NCBI GenBank assembly: GCA_026874595.1
Contig: CM049316.1
Span: forward strand, 39,624,695 to 39,688,694
DNA from: Sipunculus nudus
Taxonomy: Eukaryota; Annelida; Sipuncula; Golfingiida; Sipunculidae
Direction of reading: 5' to 3'
Length of the DNA: 64,000 nucleotides
The notes beneath the pieces are model-generated. The model saw nothing but the letters and a program-made list of their open reading frames with translations, had not been told where the DNA came from and did no database searches. Numbering within the stretch: the stretch's first letter is position 1; each line of letters opens with the position of its first letter. A program made the translations under genes and the position numbers. Of this stretch, positions 25,588 to 36,845 are shown piece after piece.

Positions 25588-26866
25588 TTCCATCCATTAG
25601 TTACAAAATATTCTGGTGATATTATTGATGAAATCCAGTATGATTATAAATAATCTGTCATGATATTAAAAATGGATCTGAAAACCTTATATTCCATTAC
25701 AGAAATTAAATTTAATCCAAAATCAACATATTTTAATATTTAGAAATACAAACCTTTCCTCGTGATCTGTCAGATCAGACCGACAAATAATGAGTAATCC
25801 TTTCAACTTTTAACTTCTTTCAGAGTATTTAGATAATATCTAATAGACATATCTAATCTAACTTTATACCATGAGATGGATATTTAATGTGAACAATATG
25901 GTGATATGGATAGCCTGTTCGTAAACAGTTAATTAAATCACAGACCTCTTCCGAATTTGTCGCCGCCATCTTTTTCACTGCAGTACCTCACCAGATGGCC
26001 ATGGAGGATACCATGCAGCACTTACAGACTTACAGTCCTTCCCAACAAAGCCCTCTACCGAGCACGCTGGTCTGGACTTAAAGTTGGTTGTATATACGAG
26101 GTAAAACTAATAGTAAACAGAAAATGCATGAAACATTGGCAGAAAACATGATATTTTTAGCAGAGAACACTTCATTCTTGTAAATATTAAACATTCGTAT
26201 ACTTGTATATGTGAATTGGTCCCTTTAATAAACGTTTTTTGGTTCAAAGCTATTAGGTATATGTAGTACCAAAGATAAAACGTAGATATAAAGTTCCCTC
26301 GATCGAGACAGGGTCCATCCCCTATTCTGTAATTCCGGTTTGTTTTTAGGTTCCCAGCCTCTTCAGCGCTCCATTTCATAGCAGAGCGCAAGCACATCTG
26401 GAAAGGACAGGTCAAATATGGTTCTATTAATTGCAATGCAATAAAATACAAGTTTTATTTTAGGTCAGTGTATACAAAACTACAACATTAGCTATAGGCT
26501 ATCATAACCGACCACTATCACTTGTATCATTAATACAAAAATATAAATATAAAGGACAGCGAATAAGAGTAAATAGTAGAGAGACTAAATGAGAGATCAT
26601 TGTAAGAAATTAGTCGCTAAAAGACTAATATAAAACATTATGAAAAGAATGCATAAAATCTAACAAGAGCTACCGGCCTAATGCGAACCTGTACAATGGG
26701 ATATATATCAGGTATAATGCTCTCACCGTTACTTTTCAAGTACATGTGTGACATGTATATGTGCAATGCAAGCACCGAACATTTCGAACCCGAGTACATG
26801 CACCAATTACACAAACGTCACTGCTTAAATACTGGCATGAGTGCACACAACACAAAAATTATTGTA

Positions 26867-27125
26867 GGTGGCACCACCAGTCTTGTGTACGAGAAAGTCA
26901 TCAAAGATGTAGGGACATGTATAATTTCAAGCAGATATGTCAAATCACTCCTGAGGAATAAGCAGGAGCATACACTGCAAAAATTATTGTAGGTGGCGCC
27001 ACCTGTCTTGCATACGACGAAGCTGAGATGTATACATATGCCCAATTCAGGCTGATATATCAAATCCCTCCTAAAAAATAAGCAGGGACATACACTGTGC
27101 AAAAACTGTTGTAGGTGGCGCTACC
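26867..27125. repeat. GGTGGCGCCACC-type repeats, second locus (copy 1)
   Basis: Cores start at 26867 (GGTGGCACCACC), 26992 (perfect) and 27114 (GGTGGCGCTACC), spaced 125 and 122 bp. Each is preceded by TGCAAAAA-TTGTA-type sequence and followed by GTCTTG-TACGA, then TCA-GC-GATAT-TCAAAT and AATAAGCAGG boxes. The same palindrome as in satellite III sits in a different, shorter unit. Confidence 0.85.
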
Positions 27126-27152
27126 AGTCTTGTTTACGACGACGCTATCCGA

Positions 27153-27460
27153 TCTATCTATATCTTGTTTACAGTCAATATTATTACGGATAGAGGTTCA
27201 AGTGCCTGTGGTGGAACCCTATAAATCACCTAATGCAGTGCTGCACCCTGCACACAGGTTGAACGACATTCTGCAGTAAAACGACATGAGTCTTAAATGG
27301 TTGCAGTAATTGCTCTTGGCTCAGGTGGCGCATTAGACATGTTTATCGACGCATTATGTAATTTAGATTAGTTTATTATTTAGATAAATATCATCCTGAC
27401 GAAGAAATATACGAATATACCCTAGACTTGATGGCACCCAAGTACGCTAGCTGCACCTCA

Positions 27461-27491
<31 letters not shown>

Positions 27492-29056
27492 TTCCATCCA
27501 TTAGTTACAAAATATTCTGGTGATATTATTGATGAAATCCAGTATGATTATAAATAATCTGTCATGATATTAAAAATGGATCTGAAAACCTTATATTCCA
27601 TTACAGAAATTAAATTTAATCCAAAATCAACATATTTTAATATTTAGAAATACAAACCTTTCCTCGTGATCTGTCAGATCAGACCGACAAATAATGAGTA
27701 ATCCTTTCAACTTTTAACTTCTTTCAGAGTATTTAGATAATATCTAATAGACATATCTAATCTAACTTTATACCATGAGATGGATATTTAATGTGAACAA
27801 TATGGTGATATGGATAGCCTGTTCGTAAACAGTTAATTAAATCACAGACCTCTTCCGAATTTGTCGCCGCCATCTTTTTCACTGCAGTACCTCACCAGAT
27901 GGCCATGGAGGATACCATGCAGCACTTACAGACTTACAGTCCTTCCCAACAAAGCCCTCTACCGAGCACGCTGGTCTGGACTTAAAGTTGGTTGTATATA
28001 CGAGGTAAAACTAATAGTAAACAGAAAATGCATGAAACATTGGCAGAAAACATGATATTTTTAGCAGAGAACACTTCATTCTTGTAAATATTAAACATTC
28101 GTATACTTGTATATGTGAATTGGTCCCTTTAATAAACGTTTTTTGGTTCAAAGCTATTAGGTATATGTAGTACCAAAGATAAAACGTAGATATAAAGTTC
28201 CCTCGATCGAGACAGGGTCCATCCCCTATTCTGTAATTCCGGTTTGTTTTTAGGTTCCCAGCCTCTTCAGCGCTCCATTTCATAGCAGAGCGCAAGCACA
28301 TCTGGAAAGGACAGGTCAAATATGGTTCTATTAATTGCAATGCAATAAAATACAAGTTTTATTTTAGGTCAGTGTATACAAAACTACAACATTAGCTATA
28401 GGCTATCATAACCGACCACTATCACTTGTATCATTAATACAAAAATATAAATATAAAGGACAGCGAATAAGAGTAAATAGTAGAGAGACTAAATGAGAGA
28501 TCATTGTAAGAAATTAGTCGCTAAAAGACTAATATAAAACATTATGAAAAGAATGCATAAAATCTAACAAGAGCTACCGGCCTAATGCGAACCTGTACAA
28601 TGGGATATATATCAGGTATAATGCTCTCACCGTTACTTTTCAAGTACATGTGTGACATGTATATGTGCAATGCAAGCACCGAACATTTCGAACCCGAGTA
28701 CATGCACCAATTACACAAACGTCACTGCTTAAATACTGGCATGAGTGCACACAACACAAAAATTATTGTAGGTGGCACCACCAGTCTTGTGTACGAGAAA
28801 GTCATCAAAGATGTAGGGACATGTATAATTTCAAGCAGATATGTCAAATCACTCCTGAGGAATAAGCAGGAGCATACACTGCAAAAATTATTGTAGGTGG
28901 CGCCACCTGTCTTGCATACGACGAAGCTGAGATGTATACATATGCCCAATTCAGGCTGATATATCAAATCCCTCCTAAAAAATAAGCAGGGACATACACT
29001 GTGCAAAAACTGTTGTAGGTGGCGCTACCAGTCTTGTTTACGACGACGCTATCCGA
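27153..29056. repeat. 1,904-bp tandem duplication, copy 2
   Basis: Read side by side with copy 1 I found a single difference (GGCTCAGTTGGCGC in copy 1, GGCTCAGGTGGCGC here, near 27,327). This is either a very recent duplication or an assembly artefact such as an uncollapsed haplotype. Confidence 0.95.
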
Positions 29057-29156
29057 TATGTATAAATATGCACAATTTCAGGCTGATATATCAAATCTCT
29101 TCTGAGAAATAACCACGTACATAAAATGTGCAAAAATCATTGTAGGTAGCGACACC
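28771..29156. repeat. GGTGGCGCCACC-type repeats, second locus (copy 2 plus one extra unit)
   Basis: Cores at 28771, 28896 and 29018 duplicate copy 1. A fourth, more diverged core (GGTAGCGACACC) at 29145 lies outside the 1,904-bp duplication. The duplication junction therefore falls inside this array. Confidence 0.85.
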
Positions 29157-29318
29157 AGTCTTGTAGGTGTACGAGAAAGCCATCGAAGATGCATAGATAG
29201 GTCAGAATATTAGGCCAATACATCAAACGTCTCTTGAGTCAGGTGCACTGGGCTGACCAGGCTTAGGTGAAAAGGCAGTTGCCCCGAATGAACCGGAACA
29301 AATTGCTAGCTGCAGCTA

Positions 29319-29409
29319 CTGCACTGGATGAACTCTTGACCTGTACCTGGCTGCACTGAGTGAACTCTTGACCTGTACCTGGCTGCACTGAGTGAATTCT
29401 TGACTTGAT
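29319..29409. repeat. 32-bp minisatellite, three copies
   Basis: CTGCACTG at 29319, 29351 and 29383 starts three copies of a 32-bp unit containing GAACTCTTGACCTGTACCTGG. The last copy is partial and diverged. Confidence 0.85.
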
Positions 29410-29986
29410 ACAGTTGGCAGTCTGCCTAAGTCATAAATAATCCAGACTGATCTTTGGCCTTTTGCCAAATATGAAATAGTTGGCAGTCTGCCAAGCTATT
29501 TATAGATACAGTTTGTAATCTGTTTACACATACTGAAAGACTTTGGCTAAAATGCTTTTTTTTAAGCTGACATATCCATAAGATTTTTTAATAAAAATGT
29601 TTAGAATAGTAAAAGATGTAGTCCTTACATTAAAGGTCTAATAAATTCTGCCAACAATAATTTAAGTAAACTTGAACAAAGGCCTCCTAAGAATCATTTT
29701 TGTGCAATTTGTTACATAAGTTGAAACAACAGTTTTGCAGAAGAAGACTATTGCAGTCCTCAGTTTCAAATACGCTTACTAATGGCCACAAGACCCAACT
29801 TCAGTTTTCCATGATTTTACCAAAAATCAACGAACCAAATCTATTATTATACAATTGGGAGAACCCCACCCTAGGCTAATTCTTGTGAATAATTAAATCA
29901 TTCAGCTTTACAGTTTCATCATAAAACATTTTTAAGCTGAAAGAGGCTCAAATTATGAGGTTTTTTTCAGTGAATATGTCGATCTA
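29410..29986. other. No gene recognised
   Basis: AT-rich unique sequence. GGCAGTCTGCC, a near-palindrome, occurs twice within the first 80 bases. Nothing coding is seen. Confidence 0.5.
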
Positions 29987-30317
29987 GGTGGCGCCACAAA
30001 AACAGAAATTTCAAATATGAGTCATGTGACCAACATTTGCACAAAACTTGGTGATTCTAGCTACTGTCATTTCTGAGACTGTCAGTCAGTATGCTTACTA
30101 TGTTGCCATATGACTAAGTTGTTTTAGCTTTCCCCCGTGAAATGTAAGATAATGCAGGTGGCGCCATAAAAATCTCAATCCCACAACATTTGAAATGTAA
30201 CATATTTTTGCATAAAATTTGGGGATGCTAGCTCTTGCTATTCCTGAGAAATTATGGGTTAATGTACTGATGACCGATGACCCTTGTACAGAAAAGGTTG
30301 TTGCAGGTGGCGCCACC
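29987..30317. repeat. GGTGGCGCCACC-type repeats, third locus
   Basis: Cores start at 29987, 30157 and 30306 (the last perfect), spaced 170 and 149 bp. Following boxes are ATGAGTCATGTGACCAACAT, TTTGCATAAAATTTGGTGAT and TTTCTGA. They correspond in order to the AAAATTTTGCA and ATATCTCGGGAACC boxes of satellite III, read on the opposite strand. Confidence 0.8.
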
Positions 30318-30589
30318 AATACCTCTATTTCATATATGAGTCATGTGACCAACATTTGCATAAAATTTGGTGATGATAGCTCAAGCCGTTTCTGATATTG
30401 TCTCTATTATATGAATAGGTGTATACTCAAGATCCTTGGTTAGATCTTCTTGGATCAAGGTTTTATAGTTTACCTTCTATAGGTTCTTCTATAGGAAACC
30501 TGTTTACTGGGACGACGTGGAGCATGCATGGGACGTACTTTAGCACAGTATAGACCATGTGGTGAACAGTACGCAGGTGCACCCCAGTC

Positions 30590-31084
30590 GGGAATTTGAC
30601 ATCACGGTGATCTCACAATGACATCACAGATTATGTCACATGACCTCATCGTGTGATCTCACTGTGACATGAAATCTGTAACCTAACCCTGGTACCACAG
30701 TGATGTCACATGCTGAGGTCACATGGTGATCATCCTGTGACTTCATCCTGATCTCTCTCTCTCTTGATGTCACAGAGATGTCACATGCTGATGTCACCAC
30801 GACATCACAGATTAGCTCACACAGACCTCATGCTGTGACCTCACTGTGACATGAATTTTTTATAACACTGTGAACTCACTATTGTGTAACAGACATGAAC
30901 TCATGCTATGATATTACTGTGAGCTCACAGTTGTGAATTCACCGTGGTGTCACATTTTTTATGTCATCCTGTGATATCACTGTGAATTCACTGTTATGAA
31001 ACAGATATGAACTCATGCCATGAGATCACTGTGAGCTCATGGTTGTGAATTCACCGTGGTGTCACATTTTTGACGTCATCCTGT
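30590..31084. repeat. TGTCAC/GTGACA-rich degenerate tandem repeat
   Basis: Dense imperfect copies of GTGACATCACAG-like words. The last part resolves into two ~112-bp units: TTGTGAATTCACCGTGGTGT begins at 30931 and again at 31043. The Gypsy element begins directly after it. Confidence 0.8.
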
Positions 31085-31476
31085 TGTAACTGCCCGCCTG
31101 TCTCCACCCTGGGTTGAGTATCACCTTATCTGGGTGATCATTAACCTGGGTACTGTATGGCGGTCAGTGACCTTTTCCCCTGCCGAGCACACACGTGGTG
31201 AAGGCCAGAGAGAAAGGGGCCAGTCGGGTTTGGACTTCCATCTGAGACAGAAGAGTTGGTTTGCTGATTCAAAGCACCATCTTCTGTACATCCAGGAGTC
31301 AGCCTTGGCAACCTTGGTATGTGCTTTATCCCTTGTACTTAAGACCATATGCAGTTTGATAATTGTTAAAGTTTTTAGTTGTGTTTATAACCCTATATAT
31401 TTGTTGTGGTTCTTTGAATTACCCAGCCAGATATAAAAAACGAAAATCCTGTCCTCAGAATTAGAAATCCCTTACA
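31085..31476 (+). repeat. Putative 5' LTR of the Gypsy element
   Basis: Begins TGTAACTGCC and ends CCCTTACA, so the termini TGTAA and TTACA are 5-bp inverted repeats, as in many LTRs. It is followed two bases later by TGGCGAGCATAAGCC, a plausible primer-binding site beginning TGG. The coding region starts 1.1 kb downstream. I could not find a second copy at the other end, so this rests on termini and position only. Confidence 0.45.
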
Positions 31477-32577
31477 ACTGGCGAGCATAAGCCTTTATGC
31501 GCTAGGAAACGAACCCTGGTTGAGAAATTGCTTTGTTCAGGTTAATTCTGGATATCCAACATCACAATATACTGTGTACACTTATAATTTCATAGGTGAT
31601 ACATTTATTTAACAATTCTTTGTGCTTGTGCCATTCATTTGATCATCTATAATACAAACTATTAAAGAAGGAAAATTAATTTTGTAACATTAATAAATAG
31701 ATAAAGGTTATAATAAAATAAAAGAAGTTATAAAATTTACTTTTTTTGTCTCAAATTGAATTTTATATAGTTGCATAAAGGGAAAGTTCATTTCAGATTC
31801 GATTTCAGTAATCATACACTTATTTGCTCATACCTTTTATAATCATAAATATCATAAATATATATCATATTCATAAATTTACAAATTCATACTTAAAAGA
31901 AAAAAATCTATTTTACTTAGAGAATCATTACTACTGCACATTAAAAGAATATCCATCCCTATTAAACCAATATCCCTGTTAAATTACCATTTTTTATAGC
32001 CCTGAGAGGGCTCATATAAAATCTTAACATCAGCACACAAGAACAAACAGATGCAGATGTCATACCACCATGCTGAACTGAACTTTGGACACCCAGCCCC
32101 TGCTGCCTTTTGGCTCAAAGGCCCACTGTTGATGTAAATCCCTCTGCATACATGCTAGATAAAATTACCTTAGTCAACCGTGCTTAATAGCGAACAGGCC
32201 CGTGCTATTAATGACCTTGTGACCTTATATTTAACGGTCAGTGACTGATTTGTTATATATATCCATCCACTTGACATAAATAATTGGTAAACAAACAAAT
32301 GAATAAACAATACATAAAAAATATAAATAAATAAATAAAAAATAAATAAATAAAAAATTATCAAATAAATAAATAAATTAAAACAGACAAACATCCAACA
32401 AAATTTTAGTTCACTTATCTTTATCTCCCATTAAATTTTCTTGTGAACAGCATTGCTTTTTACAAATATATAAGAGTATTATGGTTTAATTCACATGATT
32501 AGCTGAGAGTATTACACTTAACAGTTCTAGAGAATTTCTCTACCTGCAACTAGGTACAAGCCACTGTAAACAACAAG
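31477..32577 (+). other. Untranslated leader of the Gypsy element
   Basis: AT-rich sequence from the putative primer-binding site to the first gag start. It includes an AAAT-type simple repeat at about 32,300-32,380. No coding sequence recognised. Confidence 0.45.
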
Positions 32578-33677
32578 ATGTCTAACACATGTGAAGACCT
32601 TACTCGGGCCTTAAATAAGGTTCAAACCACCAGTACATTACTTGATCTTCAATTCAATCATGATAGAACAATAGGCAGAATCGGCCATTGTGCCTGCAGT
32701 AATGCAGGACAAATCAGACAATATGCTGAACAAATAAAACAGGCTGCCATTGACTTAGACAATGATAACAATCTTGTCAAATCAGTGATTCGATCCACTT
32801 TAGTTGGCAAAGTCGCAAAGTCTGTTGAATGTTTTATGTTGAGAAAACCAACAACAGATGAAAAGGGAAAGGTTACGCAAAATGTAACTTAGCAGGAAGT
32901 TATCCAACATATTAAGTTCACTTTTCTGCCACCTAACGACATGGATCACCTCAAAAACAGACTGAGGAGCATAATGACACCTTCATACAATTGGTGGTAG
33001 AATTGTATGGAAATACCATCCCCGCTGACAAAAATAAGGAAATTGTAGAACACTATGCACGCAGTCTGAGTAGTACTGCTGCAGCAAGGGCAGCCCTCAA
33101 ATGCAAGGATATAGATGAGGCCATGCAAACTGCCAGAAACCTGATGCATGATGACTTAGCTTTTCAGAAACTCGGAAGAGACCCTGAGGCTGACATGAAA
33201 TACAAAACCCCTAGGGACATAGATCTCATTCATTTCCATCATCCTTTTGATACAAAAACAGCACACAGAAAACAACAGCCTCACATGAGATATACACAGA
33301 ATAACATACCAGTCTGTTATTACGGCTCCACAGTAGGACATATCAGAAACCAGTCCTATACCCTGAATAGAAAAAATGCTCGGGGCCAATGGGCCCCTTG
33401 GGCCCCAGAGGGCCAAATGCGGACCAGTAAACCACCACAAACACACAAACAACAAGTATCACAACAAGTGAACAGAGGTCGAAAGGGTGTCACTGATCAA
33501 CAAAATCGGTTTATTGAACCAATGGTCAGACATGTTCAGAAATCTGGTCAACAAGTTCATGCTGTACCACCCATTGCACAAAAATTTGTCGACCCCCCTC
33601 AGGAAATTTCCCATGAGGGTTATACATATACTTTGAACAAACCCACCCACCGGCCTCACAGTCATTTAAACTGGTAA
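32578..33677 (+). pseudogene. gag: Gypsy gag (broken)
   Basis: First frame 32578-32892 (104 codons) ends at an in-frame TAG. The frame stays readable past that stop, then shifts near 32,960-32,990 into the 228-codon frame 32991-33677. Gag forms the internal particle and binds the element RNA through a CCHC zinc knuckle. Here the knuckle position is recognisable (C109 and H117 of the second frame, in CYYGSTVGHIRNQS), but the second and fourth ligands are Gly112 and Ser122. Spacing C-x2-G-x4-H-x4-S matches the CCHC pattern exactly, so two ligand cysteines have been lost. Stop, frameshift and ligand loss mark an inactive copy. Confidence 0.7.
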
Positions 33678-34303
33678 GGGCCGCATCACGACATCAACAG
33701 GGACGCCCATTCATTAAATTACACTATGCTGAAGTTAGCCTAGAAGCTCTTATTGACACTGGGGCGGCTGTTTCGTTGATGCGGCATGATACTTTCATGA
33801 ACCTTCACAGAAAGAATAATAACCTCACATTGGAGGAACCCCCCCCCCCCCAGGGGCTCCAGTCCGTCACGGGCAATGAGCTTGTAGTGACTGGTATAAC
33901 CTATGTGTTATTCTCAAATCTTGACACTAGGTTACGCCTATTCGTGGTACCAGACTTACCACATGATCTTATCTTAGGGAGTGACGTACTGAACAGCGGC
34001 TGTGCCGACCTTGACCTTGAACAAGATACCTTGACATGGTATCGTCGTGTGTTCAAGATTACACATGAATACGTGGGAACACCAACTAAAATCTTCATCA
34101 CAAGGCCGTGTTATGCTGACGCAGATTTAGATCACATCCTGAGACAGTTTAGTGATGTGTTCGCCTCATCAGAGGAGAAAATGTCCATTTCAAGTCTACC
34201 TCCATTAAAAGTTAGAACAAATGGGAAATCACATCACTCCCACCTTATAGGGTTCCCCTGGCAAAGAAAAAGGTGCTTGACCAGGAAGTACAAAGACTTC
34301 TAA
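33668..34303 (+). pseudogene. pol: Gypsy aspartic protease and start of pol (frameshifted)
   Basis: Open frame offset from gag. The retroviral-type protease active site LIDTGAAVS is encoded at 33749-33775 (Asp-Thr-Gly at 33755-33763). DLPHDLILGSDVL downstream corresponds to the flap/ILG-D region of Gypsy proteases. A C-run at 33840-33850 encodes consecutive prolines. The frame then enters the RT N-terminal linker and is lost near 34,240-34,300, where the RT frame begins in another phase. Confidence 0.7.
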
Positions 34304-34874
34304 AAGAAGGGATCATTAGACCAAGTAGGTCACCCTATAGTAGTCCTGTGTCCCTGGTGGACAAACCTGATGGTTCAGTTCGGCTGGTAGTCGACTACCG
34401 GAAGGTCAACCAGACAATCCAGGCAGACAAGTTCCCCCTCCCACTCTTGTCTGACATTTTTGATGATTTACAGGGTGCCAAAATATTTTCCACCCTCGAT
34501 TTGAAGTCAGGGTACCACCAGTTAGCAATGCATCCTGACAGCATACCTCTGACAGCAATGGCCACACCTAGCGGAGTTTGTCCGTTGCCCTTTTGGCCTT
34601 TCAGTGGCGCCCTCTGCATTCCAAAGAGCCATAAGTTGGGCCCTCAAAGAAGCTGTGTTAGACAATTGTGCCCGTGTCTACATAGATGACATTGTGGTTT
34701 TCAGTAAAAGCAGAGAGGAACATGTGCAACACTTGCAGAAGGTTTTTTCGTTGTCTTCAACGGTATAACCTAAAACTCAAGGCCTCAAAATGCAATTTTG
34801 CTAAACCAGCAGTAAAACTTCTGGGCCACATTATTATAAGCAGAAGAAAAACTGCCAGATCCAGAAAAGACTGA
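34273..34874 (+). pseudogene. pol: Gypsy reverse transcriptase (two or more frameshifts)
   Basis: The 34273-34689 frame has clear RT blocks: LLKEGIIRPSRSPYSSPVSL, VDKPDGSVRLVVDYRKVN, KFPLPLL, IFSTLDLKSGYHQL. The frame shifts near 34,575. The catalytic YIDD is encoded at 34679-34690 in the next phase (YIDDIVVFSK), and the thumb region (LKLKASKCNF, LGHII) in the 34686-34874 phase, which ends in a stop. All catalytic aspartates are still encoded, but not in one frame, so no functional RT can be made without repair. Confidence 0.85.
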
Positions 34875-34887
34875 AGCCATAAGAAAC

Positions 34888-36507
34888 ATGGCAGCACCCA
34901 CAAATGTAAAAGGTGTTCGCAGCCTGCTAGGCACCTGTGGGTTTTACAGGCAATTCGTTAAGAATTATGCCGATATTGCAGCACCCCTGGTGGCATTAAC
35001 AAAGAAACATGCTAAATTCCACTGGGGCCAGGACCACGAAGCGGCCTTCCAAAAATTGAAAGACCTACTTATCTCACCTCAGGTGATGGCCTTTCCAGAT
35101 CCCGAAAAGCCTTACCACCTGTACACTGATGCGTCAAATGTGGCAGTAGGCGCAGTGCTGGTCCAGCTGGATGACAATAACACAGAAAGAGTTATTGAGT
35201 ATGTGTCACACACATTTAATCCAGCGCAGCGTAATTATTCTACCATCGAGCGTGAAGGCCTGGCTGTCATGGTAGCCCTTACAAAGCTAAGGCACTACCT
35301 CCTGGGTAGCCAGTTTACACTCTACACTGACCACAGACCCTTGCAGAGTCTGTTTACCTCAAAGATAAATAACACAAGGGTTCAGCGCTGGGCACTAACA
35401 CTGGCAGAGTTCTCTCCTAAAATTGTGTATAGAAAGGGCTGCCTGAATGTCAAAGCTGATATGTTGTCCAGACTGCACAATTCAAAGCCGATTCCACCAG
35501 TGCCAGAGCCACCAGTCATAGCCTGTGTATCCCCGGGAGCAGTAGAAATGATAGACCTCATGGAAGACAGTGAAGCTGAGGATCTAATTCCTGTTACAGC
35601 ACGACATGTGTATGATGACATCGATTTGGATGCCATTATCGAGACACAAACATTACAGTTCCCAACACTGAAATGGAAAGCTCAGAAGGGCCATCCGTAT
35701 CTCACACTGATCGATGGGGCACTCTATAATTTGCGGCCACCGTACAAGGGGGCGCCACAGTACCCTAGGCTTGTTATGCCACCTCCTTACCAAGAAAAAG
35801 TCATAAAAAATGCACATCTTCAGCTTGGCCATCTAGGAGTGATCAAAACAATGCATAGGGTGAATGAAGCGTACATGTTTCCGGGACTGAAAAGATCAGT
35901 ACAACGGGTCATCCACAACTGCCCAAACTGCACCTTGCAGAGGACACCAAGAGACAGAGTGGCTATTCAGGAAATGCCTGTGCCATCACAGTGTTTCCAA
36001 TTCATCTCCTGTGACCTAATAGGCCCATTTGTTGCTAGTGAGAACGACAACAAATACGTCCTCACAGTCATTGACCACCTAAGTTCATTCCTTGAGGTAT
36101 TCCCTCTCCCTGACAAAACATGTAAGTCTGTATGGACAGCCCTACATCAGCAATATTTTGCTCGTTATGGCACTCCTAGGACTATCCTCACAGATAATGG
36201 CCTAGAATTTAATGCTTCACCTTGGGATAAATACCTTAAAGAACTGGGCATAGAACACAGAAGGTCTACAGCCTACCACCCGCAATCTAACGGGAAAATT
36301 GAGCGAGTAAATCGGACAGTAAAAGAACTACTGTCCAGAATACTTGCAAATAACCCTGATCAATGGGAGGCTGCCCTTAGTATGTACATTGGGCTAATAA
36401 CAGTTCCCGTAACGAGGCAACAGGCCAGTCCCCATATCTGGTTGTATTTGGGAGACACCCAAATGCTCCATTACGCCACATTGATCCCAATATGGCTTAT
36501 ACACTAA
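34888..36507 (+). CDS. pol: Gypsy RNase H and integrase (longest intact pol segment)
   Basis: 539 codons, partial at the N-side. RT connection (residues 1-70), RNase H with LYTDAS (D81) and LYTDHRPL (D148), then a linker to the integrase. The integrase zinc domain is H310-x4-H315-x29-C345-x2-C348. The catalytic core has CDLIGPF (D376), TDNGLEF (D436) and GKIERVNR (E472), giving the canonical D,D-35-E spacing. RNase H degrades the RNA template; integrase inserts the cDNA. The frame is lost after about residue 500, continuing in 36492-36845. As a segment of a broken polyprotein it is probably not expressed as a functional enzyme. Confidence 0.85.
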   Translation: MAAPTNVKGVRSLLGTCGFYRQFVKNYADIAAPLVALTKKHAKFHWGQDHEAAFQKLKDLLISPQVMAFPDPEKPYHLYTDASNVAVGAVLVQLDDNNTERVIEYVSHTFNPAQRNYSTIEREGLAVMVALTKLRHYLLGSQFTLYTDHRPLQSLFTSKINNTRVQRWALTLAEFSPKIVYRKGCLNVKADMLSRLHNSKPIPPVPEPPVIACVSPGAVEMIDLMEDSEAEDLIPVTARHVYDDIDLDAIIETQTLQFPTLKWKAQKGHPYLTLIDGALYNLRPPYKGAPQYPRLVMPPPYQEKVIKNAHLQLGHLGVIKTMHRVNEAYMFPGLKRSVQRVIHNCPNCTLQRTPRDRVAIQEMPVPSQCFQFISCDLIGPFVASENDNKYVLTVIDHLSSFLEVFPLPDKTCKSVWTALHQQYFARYGTPRTILTDNGLEFNASPWDKYLKELGIEHRRSTAYHPQSNGKIERVNRTVKELLSRILANNPDQWEAALSMYIGLITVPVTRQQASPHIWLYLGDTQMLHYATLIPIWLIH

Positions 36508-36845
36508 ATGACAGGATACAGAGAATGCACATCATCTGGCTTGAGACTCAAGCCCACATTCAAGCCAGCCGCGTACCTGACAGACTTAGATCTGAACGAC
36601 AGGCCAATACGCCAATACTGGCGGACAATACGGCAGTCCTATTAAAAGCTGAAAATCCTATGACATTTACTGCCAAATGTGACCCTCAGTGGGTGATTAC
36701 AGAACAACGTAACACTACATGTCACATACAAAACCAGCAAAGTGGGGCAACGAAGAAAGTTCATCGATCAAAAGTTGCTTCCGCTCCTACAAATGCTGAT
36801 TGGACGCAGGACAGACAGACCTACACACAAAAGTCACTTACGTAA
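36492..36845 (+). pseudogene. pol: Gypsy integrase C-terminal region
   Basis: 117-codon frame overlapping the previous one in another phase. It carries the C-terminal part of the integrase ('RVPDRLRSERQANTP', then AVLLKAENPMTFTAKCDPQW and KKVHRSKV), which resembles the GPY/F-type chromatin-binding extension seen at this position in Gypsy elements. It is followed at once by another frame change. Confidence 0.55.

Larger units (their letters stand above)
25249..27152. repeat. 1,904-bp tandem duplication, copy 1
   Basis: Starts at TCTATCTATATCTTG and ends at GACGCTATCCGA; the same sequence begins again immediately at 27153. It contains an (AAT)n run, AT-rich unique sequence and three GGTGGCGCCACC-type repeats near its end. 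Open frames (for example 26107-26451 minus, 26681-26992 plus) recur identically in copy 2 and have no recognised domain. Confidence 0.95.

Noticed and set aside
25957-26151. Exon-like segment after TTTTCACTGCAG (YLTRWPWRIPC frame)
   Set aside because: Acceptor- and donor-like bases are present, but no neighbouring exon, no recognisable domain, and other frames are equally open. Left unannotated except as part of the duplication.
26107-26451. 114-codon minus-strand frame, present twice
   Set aside because: Identical only because the DNA is duplicated. Composition is that of AT-rich non-coding sequence and no motif is seen.
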